Shown: positions 1 to 5,676 of the stretch, piece after piece
Numbering within the stretch: position 1 is the stretch's first letter
Layout: every line of letters starts with the position of its first letter
NCBI GenBank assembly: GCA_900554395.1
Contig: USHB01000113.1
Coordinates: 1-5,676 of the forward strand
Length of the DNA stretch: 5,676 nucleotides
Reading direction: 5' to 3'
DNA from: an uncultured Phascolarctobacterium sp.
GTDB lineage: Bacteria; Bacillota; Negativicutes; Acidaminococcales; Acidaminococcaceae
The notes under the pieces: model-generated
Seen by the model: the letters and a program-made list of their open reading frames with translations, nothing else
Told to the model about the DNA's origin: nothing
The model's database searches: none
Position numbers and translations under genes: made by a program

Positions 1-401
1 CGGCTGTATTTAAACCGGACTGGTCAGAACAGGCAGATTGTGTACTTGTAGATGCTCCGTGCAGCGGGTTTGGAGTTCTGCGCCGCAGGGCAGAAGCGCG
101 TTGGCGTAAAACCAAAAAGGACTTAAAAGTTTTTGCTCCGCTGCAGAAAAGTATTTTAAAAACGGCGGCACGTTATGTAAAACCAGGCGGACGCCTTGTT
201 TACAGTACCTGCACTTTGGAAGCGGCTGAAAATCAAGAACTTACTGCTGCATTTCTGGCAGAAAACCCTGATTTTGAATTAGCAGGCTTTAAGCATCCGC
301 TGACAGGAGAAACTGTAAGCGAATTACAGCTTTTACCGCAGCGTGATAATGTAGACGGCTTTTATATTTGCGTAATGCAGCGCAAGGAGAAAAACGCATG
401 A
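1..401 (+). CDS. rsmB: 16S rRNA (cytosine-5)-methyltransferase RsmB, C-terminal part (5' end outside the window)
   Basis: This is the last 132 residues of an RsmB/Sun/Fmu-type methyltransferase, read in the frame starting at base 3; the upstream part is cut by the window edge. The family uses S-adenosylmethionine to make m5C967 (E. coli numbering) in 16S rRNA, in the cytoplasm. Seen in the sequence: motif IV DAPCSGFGVLRR, whose Pro-Cys cysteine is encoded at 60-62, and motif VI VYSTCTLEAAEN, whose Thr-Cys cysteine is encoded at 210-212. In this family the motif VI cysteine is the nucleophile and the motif IV cysteine assists product release. The RWRKT stretch after motif IV and the C-terminal DGFYICVMQRK are also typical. 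A TTG at 216 lies inside motif VI and is not a start. The stop TGA (399-401) overlaps the rlmN ATG. Family assignment is firm. The exact target base is inferred from orthology and from the neighbouring rlmN, as in Bacillus. Confidence 0.95.
   Translation, partial: AVFKPDWSEQADCVLVDAPCSGFGVLRRRAEARWRKTKKDLKVFAPLQKSILKTAARYVKPGGRLVYSTCTLEAAENQELTAAFLAENPDFELAGFKHPLTGETVSELQLLPQRDNVDGFYICVMQRKEKNA
384..389 (+). promoter_or_regulatory. Ribosome binding site of rlmN
   Basis: AAGGAG lies within the last codons of rsmB, eight bases before the ATG at 398. It selects that ATG over an in-frame TTG at 368, which would add ten residues with no family support and has no Shine-Dalgarno sequence of its own at a suitable distance. 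Confidence 0.85.
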
Positions 402-1441
402 AAAAAGAGATTTTTGGCCTGACTCTTGAAGAATTGCAGCAGGAGTTTGTGGAAGCCGGCTTAAAAAAGTTCCGTGCTTCACAGGTTTATCAATGGCTGT
501 ATAAAAAATCCGTTTTTAAATTTGCGGATATGCGTAATCTTTCAAAAGCCGATATAGCTCTCTTGGATGAAAAGTTTACAATCCTGCCGGAACAGATAAA
601 AATTTTAACGCAGTGGAAATCAGGTGACGGCCTCACGGAAAAGCTGTTGTTGGAACTTACTGACGGCAATTCCGTAGAAACGGTTTTAATGCACCATGAT
701 TATGGTTACAGCGTGTGCGTTTCAAGCCAGGTTGGCTGTGCTATGGGCTGCGCTTTTTGCGCCAGCGGCTTAAACGGCTGTATCCGCAATTTAACAAGTG
801 CCGAAATTATTATGCAGGTGTATTTGTTTAATGCCCTTATTGCACCGCAGCAGGTAAGCCGCATTGTTGTTATGGGCAGCGGCGAACCGATGCTTAATTA
901 TGATGGTGTTATCAGTGCGCTTAAATTTTTGCACCGTGAAGACACGCTCTTTATGAGTTACCGTAACATGACGGTATCTACCTGCGGCATTATACCGGGC
1001 ATAGAACGGCTTATTGGCGAAGAAGTGCCAATCAATCTTGCCGTTTCGCTGCATTCCGTAAAAAATGATGTGCGCACGGAACTGATGCCGGTAAACAAGG
1101 GTTATCCGTTTCCGGATGTTATTTCTGCGGCAGAGCGCTATGCACAGGCTAGCAGCAGGCAGGTAACTTATGAATATATTTTAATTAAAGATAAAAATGA
1201 TACGCCGGAAGATGCGCAGCTTTTAAGCAATTATTTAAAATTTAAACATGCTTCCGTAAATTTAATACCGGCCAATCCTGTGCCGGAAAAAGGGTTTGAA
1301 CGCCCTTCTGCCAAACGTATTGAAGGATTTTTAAAAATTTTGCAGAAAAATAAGGTAAATGCAACCGTCCGCAAGGAAATGGGCAAAGATATTAATGCCG
1401 CCTGCGGGCAGCTGCGCGCAAAGTTTAATGCTAAAAAGTGA
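398..1441 (+). CDS. rlmN: Dual-specificity RNA methyltransferase RlmN (23S rRNA m2A2503 / tRNA m2A37), radical SAM
   Basis: This 347-residue cytoplasmic radical-SAM enzyme adds a methyl group to C2 of A2503 in 23S rRNA and, in studied bacteria, to A37 of some tRNAs. Seen: the [4Fe-4S] motif CAMGCAFC with C114, C118 and C121; C107 in VCVSSQVGC, spaced like E. coli C118; the SAM-binding GSGEP at 161-164; VSLHS near 216-220; and DINAACGQL with C336, the cysteine that carries the methyl group in the family (E. coli C355). Both catalytic cysteines and the cluster ligands are present, so the enzyme looks active. Residues 1-95 form the N-terminal RNA-binding part. Length is normal for the family. 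The start ATG 398 is set by AAGGAG and by a four-base ATGA overlap with rsmB, implying translational coupling. The paralogue Cfr (C8 methylation, antibiotic resistance) is the alternative, but the conserved operon position and close fit to RlmN motifs argue against it. Confidence 0.96.
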   Translation: MKKEIFGLTLEELQQEFVEAGLKKFRASQVYQWLYKKSVFKFADMRNLSKADIALLDEKFTILPEQIKILTQWKSGDGLTEKLLLELTDGNSVETVLMHHDYGYSVCVSSQVGCAMGCAFCASGLNGCIRNLTSAEIIMQVYLFNALIAPQQVSRIVVMGSGEPMLNYDGVISALKFLHREDTLFMSYRNMTVSTCGIIPGIERLIGEEVPINLAVSLHSVKNDVRTELMPVNKGYPFPDVISAAERYAQASSRQVTYEYILIKDKNDTPEDAQLLSNYLKFKHASVNLIPANPVPEKGFERPSAKRIEGFLKILQKNKVNATVRKEMGKDINAACGQLRAKFNAKK

Positions 1442-1452
1442 AGTGCTTTATT

Positions 1453-1458
1453 AGGGGG
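1453..1458 (+). promoter_or_regulatory. Ribosome binding site of the PP2C phosphatase gene
   Basis: AGGGGG sits six bases before ATG 1465 in the 23-base gap after rlmN. It favours this ATG over an in-frame GTG at 1438 inside the rlmN end, which would add nine residues (MKCFIRGRC) not expected before the family's usual N-terminus. Confidence 0.75.
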
Positions 1459-1464
1459 CGCTGT

Positions 1465-2193
1465 ATGAAATCGGTTAGTAAAACAAATATCGGGCTAGTA
1501 CGTACCGGTAATGAGGACGCCGTATTGACGGACGCTCCTGATTTATTTGCCATAGCCGACGGTATGGGCGGCTATGCGGCAGGGGAAATTGCCAGCGTTG
1601 AAACCATTAAGGTTTTGCAGGAAGAAAAGAAAAATTTTGCCGGACTGACCGGTGACGCTCTGTGCGAAGCCTTAAAAGATGCCGCTTCCAAAGCTAACAG
1701 CCATTTGCGCGGCTTGGTTTGCCAAATGCCGGATTACGAAGGCATGGGAACAACGCTTGTAGCTGTTTATTTGGCGGCAGATGGCAAGGCTTACGCTTTA
1801 AATATCGGCGATAGCCGCCTGTATTTATGGCGCGGCGGTGAGCTTAAACAAATAACGCAGGACCACAGTTATGTGGCGCAGCTTGTAAATAACGGCGACA
1901 TAACAACGGAAGAAGCGCGCAGGCATCCGCAGCGCAATGTAATTTTAAGGGCTGTCGGTGCCGATGAAACTTTGGAATCGGATGTATTTTGCTTTGATAT
2001 AAAAACAGGCGACAGGGTGCTTTTGTGCAGCGACGGGCTTAGCGATATGGCGGCAGATGATGAAATTGCCGCTGTGCTTGTGGAGCCAGATGCCGATAAA
2101 GCGGCTGAAGACTTGATTGAACTTGCGCTTAATAACGGCGGGCGCGATAATGTCTCGGTAATTTTGCTTGACTTTTGTGCGGAGGAGATATAA
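1465..2193 (+). CDS. stp: PP2C-family protein Ser/Thr phosphatase (Stp/PrpC), partner of the PASTA kinase
   Basis: This 242-residue cytoplasmic PPM/PP2C phosphatase removes phosphate from Ser/Thr residues using two or three Mn/Mg ions. The motif series is complete: R13 with N16-E17-D18 (RTGNED), ADGMGG with D32 and G33, GMGTT at 93-97, IGDSRLY at 114-120, HPQRNVILRAVG at 154-165, CSDGL with D190, and GGRDNVS with D228 and N229. The metal-binding acids (D32, D190, D228) are all present, so it should be active. Length is that of the single-domain PrpC/Stp1 group; there is no membrane segment or extra sensor domain, which separates it from SpoIIE and RsbU types. Its stop codon touches the start codon of the kinase gene, the usual pairing of PrpC with PrkC. 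By analogy it dephosphorylates the kinase itself and its targets. Family is certain; the partner is inferred from context. Confidence 0.96.
   Translation: MKSVSKTNIGLVRTGNEDAVLTDAPDLFAIADGMGGYAAGEIASVETIKVLQEEKKNFAGLTGDALCEALKDAASKANSHLRGLVCQMPDYEGMGTTLVAVYLAADGKAYALNIGDSRLYLWRGGELKQITQDHSYVAQLVNNGDITTEEARRHPQRNVILRAVGADETLESDVFCFDIKTGDRVLLCSDGLSDMAADDEIAAVLVEPDADKAAEDLIELALNNGGRDNVSVILLDFCAEEI
2181..2187 (+). promoter_or_regulatory. Ribosome binding site of prkC
   Basis: GGAGGAG lies inside the last phosphatase codons (encoding Glu-Glu) and six bases before the ATG at 2194. It is the strongest Shine-Dalgarno match in the window and fixes the kinase start at the base right after the phosphatase stop. 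Confidence 0.88.
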
Positions 2194-4098
2194 ATGGACA
2201 ACGGAACAATTTTAAAACAACGTTATAAAATCCTGCGCCATATTGGTTCAGGCGGAATGGCCGAGGTATATCTTGCGCAGGACCAGCTTTTAAACCGTAA
2301 GGTTGCCATTAAAGTGCTGCGTGCCCAGTTTAATGACGATAAAACGCTTTTAAACCAGTTTAAGCACGAGGCGCAGTCTGCGGCGTGCCTTTCCAGTCCT
2401 TCCATTATTAATATTTTTGATGTTTGTGAAGAAGACGGCAAATCTTTTATTGTAATGGAATATGTGGAAGGCAAAACTTTAAAAGACCTGCTTGAAAAAC
2501 AGGGCCGCCTTACGCCTTACCAGGCGGTAAAAATTGCCTGCAATATTGCCGCAGGGCTCAGCCATGCACATAAACGCAATATAATTCATTGCGATATCAA
2601 ACCGCATAATATTTTAATAACAGAAAACATGATGCCCAAAATTGCCGATTTCGGTATTGCCAGAATGATAAGCAGCATGACAATGGTTTATACCAATTCC
2701 GTCATTGGTTCTGTGCATTATCTTTCTCCTGAACAGGCAAGCGGCAAACCAATAACGGAACAAAGCGATATTTATTCGCTTGGCATTGTGCTTTACGAAA
2801 TGCTGACAGGGCATGTTCCTTTTGACGGCAATACCGCCGTGGCCGTTGCTATGATGCACGTTGAAAAAACACCGCCGCCGCTCAGCACTTATGTGGAAGG
2901 GTTGCCTGAGTGTTTGCAGCACGTTATTGATAAGGCATTGGCCAAAGATTTAACCAAACGCTATGCAACGGCAGGCGAAATGCTGCAGGATTTAAACGCC
3001 ATTAAGAATAAAATGGAAAAAGACGGCGAAGAAGAAACTTTTGCCCCCGCGGCAGAAAGCATCCCGGAAGAAACTGTTTATGAAGAACCGGAAGCTCCGG
3101 AAGAAACAATTATTATGACAGTTCCGGCAACTGCGAGAAAACCGGTGCATAAAAAGGAAAGCTGGCTTGAAAGACTGAAAAATGTACAGCTTACCCGCCA
3201 TCAGCAAATTATGCTGGCAGCGGCAGTTGTAGTTTTATCGGCTGTATTTTTGCTGATTGGCAGCGTATTCAGCCGCGATACCATAAAGGTGCCTGACGTT
3301 ACAGGCAAAACAGTTGTGGAAGCGCAAAAAATATTGGAAAATGAAGGCTTCAGCATTACACTTAAAGAAGCCTATGACGATAAAGTTACTCCCGGCCTTG
3401 TTTTAGAACAGGACCCCGCCGGTAATGAAATGCGCAAGGAAGGCAGTTCCGTTTATCTCACTGTCAGCAAAGGTATTGAAATGGTGGAAGTGCCTGATGT
3501 AGCAGGCAAAACGCTTGAAGAAGCGCGTAAACTGATTGAGCGCAAAGAACTTGTTTTAGGTAAGGTGGAAACGGTTTTCCGCGATGACGGCAAGGGGCTT
3601 GTTGTTGAGCAGACTTCTAAAGCGGGAGAAAAAGTTGAACACGGTACTAAAATAAACCTTGTAATTTCTGAAAAACCTAAAGAAGTTACCATTCCCGCCG
3701 TTGTCGGCAAAACCTCCGGTGAGGCAATAACGGCACTTGAAGGGCTGGGCTTTAAAAATATAACTGCACAATCAACTGCCAGCAAAAAAGTAGCTGGCAC
3801 TGTGCTTGGCATTACCCCCAAAGAAGGTAGCAATGTGCTTAACAGTACAGATATTGTGTTGCGCGTATCTGACGGAGTAGGCGCAAAATCAGAAAACAAA
3901 TATGCGGAATTTGTTGTTCCGGACGGAGCTAAAAAACAAAAAGTACGCATTGTTGTAATTGACGATGACGGTGAAAAAGTAGTTTATGAAGGCACCAAGC
4001 GCGAAGGCGTGCGCATCCGCCAGAAAGTTGAAGTAAGCGGCAGCGCCGTTGCCAGATTTTATTGCGATAATAAACTGATTGAGGAGAAACAGTTGTGA
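2194..4098 (+). CDS. prkC: Membrane Ser/Thr protein kinase with three PASTA repeats (PrkC/PknB/Stk family)
   Basis: This 634-residue single-pass membrane kinase has an inside kinase domain and an outside PASTA sensor. Seen in order: kinase domain about 10-270 with P-loop GSGGMAEV (18-25), VAIK lysine K40, αC glutamate E59, catalytic loop HCDIKPHN (132-139; D134, K136, N139), DFG (152-154), activation loop about 155-177 with Thr163 and Thr167, GSVHYLSPEQ (172-181) and SDIYSLG (191-197). An acidic linker (276-305) and a basic stretch (315-336) precede one membrane segment at about 338-357. PASTA repeats follow at about 363-427, 430-494 and 498-561, then a C-terminal domain at 568-634. PASTA repeats in this family bind peptidoglycan fragments or lipid II and control growth, wall synthesis or spore germination. 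HCD replaces the common HRD, so it lacks the arginine that reads activation-loop phosphate; the remaining catalytic residues are intact. The start is fixed by GGAGGAG. Family is certain; symbol follows B. subtilis usage. Confidence 0.97.
   Translation: MDNGTILKQRYKILRHIGSGGMAEVYLAQDQLLNRKVAIKVLRAQFNDDKTLLNQFKHEAQSAACLSSPSIINIFDVCEEDGKSFIVMEYVEGKTLKDLLEKQGRLTPYQAVKIACNIAAGLSHAHKRNIIHCDIKPHNILITENMMPKIADFGIARMISSMTMVYTNSVIGSVHYLSPEQASGKPITEQSDIYSLGIVLYEMLTGHVPFDGNTAVAVAMMHVEKTPPPLSTYVEGLPECLQHVIDKALAKDLTKRYATAGEMLQDLNAIKNKMEKDGEEETFAPAAESIPEETVYEEPEAPEETIIMTVPATARKPVHKKESWLERLKNVQLTRHQQIMLAAAVVVLSAVFLLIGSVFSRDTIKVPDVTGKTVVEAQKILENEGFSITLKEAYDDKVTPGLVLEQDPAGNEMRKEGSSVYLTVSKGIEMVEVPDVAGKTLEEARKLIERKELVLGKVETVFRDDGKGLVVEQTSKAGEKVEHGTKINLVISEKPKEVTIPAVVGKTSGEAITALEGLGFKNITAQSTASKKVAGTVLGITPKEGSNVLNSTDIVLRVSDGVGAKSENKYAEFVVPDGAKKQKVRIVVIDDDGEKVVYEGTKREGVRIRQKVEVSGSAVARFYCDNKLIEEKQL
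4081..4086 (+). promoter_or_regulatory. Ribosome binding site of rsgA (supports GTG start)
   Basis: GAGGAG at the 3' end of prkC is eight bases upstream of GTG 4095. This spacing, together with the four-base GTGA overlap with the prkC stop, supports the non-ATG start. The next in-frame ATGs lie within the OB fold and would truncate it. Confidence 0.8.
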
Positions 4099-4979
4099 CA
4101 AGCGGCCGCATTATAAAAAATTTTAACGGCTACTATTATGTAGAAACTCCGGAAAAAGAAATTGTAACCTGCAAAATTAAAGGAAAAATGAAGCAGGAAC
4201 GGTTTTCTGCAGTGACCGGCGATATGGCAGAGTTTGAAAAAAATCCTGACGGCGAAAGCATGATAACCAAAATATTGCCGCGCCGTAACTTTATGGAACG
4301 TCCGGCGATGGCAAACCTTGACTGCATAGTTATTGCCTTTGCCTGCTGCGACCCGGATTTCAGCTATCTTCTGGCAGATAAAATGCTGGCATTTGCTGAA
4401 CGTGCAGGCATTGAAGCTGTACTGTGCTTAAATAAAACAGACCTTGTAACTGAGGCGCAGCTTAATGAAATTGCCGGAGTATATACTTTGGCAGGTTATA
4501 AAGTATTTGCGGTTTCTACCGTAACCGGCGCCGGGCTTGATGAACTGCGCAGTTATTTAAAAGGTAAAATCAGTGCTTTTGCAGGGCCTTCCGGTGTCGG
4601 CAAATCGTCAATGCTCAACGCATTGCAGCCCGGCATTGCCTTGCAGACTGGCAGCGTGAGCGAAAAAATCGGCCGCGGACGCCATACAACGCGTTATGCG
4701 CAGCTGCTGCCTTTTAATGGCGGCTATCTTGCCGATACGCCGGGCTTTGGCAATCTGTTGGCTGAAAATATTGATGCACGCGAACTTTATAAATATTTTA
4801 GGGAATTTAAAAATTTTGAACATGACTGCAAGTTTATGCCTTGTACCCATACCCACGAACCGGTATGCGGCGTAAAAAACGCAGTACAGGCAGGGCAAAT
4901 TGCCGCCAGCCGCTATGAATCGTATCTGGCAATTTTAGATGAAATAAAATTATTAAAAGAAAAGAGTGGTAAAAGATGA
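4095..4979 (+). CDS. rsgA: Small ribosomal subunit biogenesis GTPase RsgA (CpgA/YjeQ)
   Basis: This 294-residue cytoplasmic, circularly permuted GTPase binds late 30S precursors near the decoding centre and releases on GTP hydrolysis. Seen: an N-terminal OB-fold region (about 1-65); the G motifs in the permuted order G4 NKTD (113-116), G5 near S141, G1 GPSGVGKSS (164-172), G2 GRGRHTTR (193-200) and G3 DTPGF (214-218); and a C-terminal zinc site with C245, C250, H252 and C258 (C-x4-C-x-H-x5-C). All expected parts are present at the usual length (B. subtilis CpgA is about 298). Translation starts at GTG, overlapping the prkC stop, so it is probably coupled to kinase translation. In B. subtilis the neighbouring kinase PrkC phosphorylates this protein; the threonine I recall as the site appears replaced here (see findings). 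Identity is firm. Confidence 0.97.
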   Translation: MTSGRIIKNFNGYYYVETPEKEIVTCKIKGKMKQERFSAVTGDMAEFEKNPDGESMITKILPRRNFMERPAMANLDCIVIAFACCDPDFSYLLADKMLAFAERAGIEAVLCLNKTDLVTEAQLNEIAGVYTLAGYKVFAVSTVTGAGLDELRSYLKGKISAFAGPSGVGKSSMLNALQPGIALQTGSVSEKIGRGRHTTRYAQLLPFNGGYLADTPGFGNLLAENIDARELYKYFREFKNFEHDCKFMPCTHTHEPVCGVKNAVQAGQIAASRYESYLAILDEIKLLKEKSGKR

Positions 4980-5620
4980 TTAAGGTTGCTCCTTCCATAT
5001 TATCTGCTGATTTTGCCTTTCTGGCAGATGAAATTAAAAAAATTGAAGCTGCCGGTGCAGACTGGGTACATATTGATGTAATGGACGGAAATTTTGTGCC
5101 TAATCTTACTTTTGGCGCTCCTGTTGTAACTAAAATCCGCAAAGTTACGGATATGTTTTTTGACTGCCATTTAATGGTAGAACATCCGGAAACATATATT
5201 GATGATTTTGCCAAAGCTGGAGCCGATATGATTGTGGTGCATGCCGAAGCAACCAAACATTTGCACCGCTGCCTGCAATACATAAAAAGCAAGGGTGTAA
5301 AAGCCGGTGTGGCCCTTAACCCTGCAACACCGTTATGTATGGTGCAGGAAATTTTGGGCGATGCTGACATGATTCTTTTAATGACGGTAAACCCTGGCTT
5401 TGGCGGACAGAAATTTATAGAAAGCGTAGTGCCTAAAATTGCCGCCCTGCGCAAAATGATTGATGAAAAAGGCTTAAAGTGCGATATACAGGTTGATGGC
5501 GGTATTAATGCCAAAACGGGCAAAATTGTACGAGAAGCCGGAGCCAACATTTTAGTTGCTGGCAGTTATGTTTATGGCGCAGAAGATACTGCTGCTGCCA
5601 TTGCAAGTTTAAAAGCATAA
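4976..5620 (+). CDS. rpe: Ribulose-phosphate 3-epimerase
   Basis: This 214-residue cytoplasmic TIM-barrel enzyme interconverts D-ribulose 5-phosphate and D-xylulose 5-phosphate in the pentose phosphate pathway. Seen: APSILSADF at 5-13, [13 protein letters not shown] at 31-43, DCHLMVEHP at 63-71, NPGFGGQKF at 139-147, VDGGIN at 173-178 and the phosphate-binding AGSYVYG at 195-201. The metal ligands expected for the family, H32, D34, H65 and D174, are all there; D34 and D174 are also the acid/base pair. Length is standard. The ATG overlaps the rsgA stop as ATGA. The upstream sequence is only a weak Shine-Dalgarno match (GAGTGG, 4964-4969), so initiation may rely on ribosomes finishing rsgA. It is the last gene before the terminator. 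Allulose- or other pentulose-epimerase relatives are conceivable, but the operon position supports Rpe. Confidence 0.97.
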   Translation: MIKVAPSILSADFAFLADEIKKIEAAGADWVHIDVMDGNFVPNLTFGAPVVTKIRKVTDMFFDCHLMVEHPETYIDDFAKAGADMIVVHAEATKHLHRCLQYIKSKGVKAGVALNPATPLCMVQEILGDADMILLMTVNPGFGGQKFIESVVPKIAALRKMIDEKGLKCDIQVDGGINAKTGKIVREAGANILVAGSYVYGAEDTAAAIASLKA

Positions 5621-5623
5621 TCA

Positions 5624-5669
5624 GTAAATAAAAAAGCACCACACTTTTGTGTGGTGCTTTTTTATTTAC
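5624..5669 (+). terminator. Intrinsic terminator after rpe, symmetric and possibly bidirectional
   Basis: A perfect 21-bp inverted repeat has arms at 5624-5644 and 5649-5669 and a TTTT loop at 5645-5648. The core is GCACCACAC paired with GTGTGGTGC (9 bp). It is flanked by six A on the left and six T on the right, followed by ATTTA. The T run gives a U tract on the + strand. The mirror-image A run gives a U tract on the - strand, so it could also stop transcription arriving from the right. It begins three bases after the rpe stop and ends the operon. Confidence 0.95.
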
Positions 5670-5676
5670 GCAATAT

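Noticed and set aside
398..1441. Possible Cfr-type resistance methyltransferase instead of RlmN
   Set aside because: Cfr shares the radical-SAM cysteines, but this gene sits in the conserved housekeeping cluster, matches RlmN in length and motifs, and shows no sign of transfer.
1442..1464. Possible internal promoter in the gap between rlmN and the phosphatase gene
   Set aside because: The gap is only 23 bases and mostly holds the ribosome binding site. I could not see a -35/-10 pair at proper spacing, though one inside the rlmN end cannot be excluded by eye.
1869..2201. Minus-strand open frame of 110 codons opposite the phosphatase gene
   Set aside because: It is a serine- and alanine-rich shadow of the phosphatase coding sequence, with no motif and no expression signal seen.
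3283..3876. Tandem DNA repeats in the prkC extracellular region
   Set aside because: The three PASTA units are alike at protein level (VPDVxGKT starts, VS-G ends), but the DNA has diverged. They are domain repeats, not a recent duplication.
3453..3950. Minus-strand open frame of 165 codons opposite the PASTA region of prkC
   Set aside because: Its Ser/Thr/Pro-rich composition is what antisense reading of Glu-, Lys- and Gly-rich PASTA codons gives. It has no domain and no independent support.
4834..5550. Long open frame on the minus strand (238 codons) opposite rsgA and rpe
   Set aside because: It is fully antisense to two genes with complete family motifs, its predicted protein shows no recognisable domain, and I saw no convincing ribosome binding site for it. 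It is explained by codon use of the sense genes.

Overview
The window is a dense, single-strand (+) operon segment from a bacterium, carrying one 5'-truncated gene and five complete genes: rsmB (C-terminal part), rlmN, a PP2C-type protein phosphatase (stp/prpC), a PASTA-domain Ser/Thr kinase (prkC/pknB), rsgA and rpe. A strong intrinsic terminator follows rpe. This gene order matches the well-known Bacillota (Firmicutes) cluster; in Bacillus subtilis it is rsmB-rlmN-prpC-prkC-cpgA(rsgA)-rpe. The AT-leaning but not extreme base composition, the strong GGAGG-type ribosome binding sites and the protein sequences fit a Bacillota member. A Negativicutes or clostridial relative is my low-confidence guess; I cannot name the species.

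Layout: 1-401 is the end of the 16S rRNA m5C methyltransferase RsmB. It overlaps the start of rlmN (398-1441) in an ATGA. After a 23-base gap comes the phosphatase (1465-2193). Its stop codon directly abuts the ATG of the kinase gene (2194-4098). The kinase stop overlaps the GTG start of rsgA (4095-4979) in a GTGA, and the rsgA stop overlaps the start of rpe (4976-5620) in an ATGA. A perfect 21-bp inverted repeat with a TTTT loop (5624-5669) closes the unit. There is no gene-free stretch above 60 bases and no internal promoter that I can support. The upstream promoter must lie outside the window.

Functionally, three genes serve ribosome maturation: RsmB and RlmN methylate 16S and 23S rRNA (RlmN often also tRNA), and RsgA is a late 30S assembly GTPase. 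Two genes form a reversible phosphorylation switch: a membrane kinase with extracellular PASTA repeats that sense cell-wall fragments, and its cognate cytoplasmic phosphatase. Rpe belongs to the pentose phosphate pathway. In B. subtilis, PrkC and PrpC act on RsgA (CpgA) and translation factors, so the operon plausibly links wall status to ribosome activity.

I did not find a previously undescribed system. The points most worth a second look are an HCD in place of HRD in the kinase catalytic loop, the unusually long symmetric terminator, and possible loss of the RsgA phosphosite known from B. subtilis.
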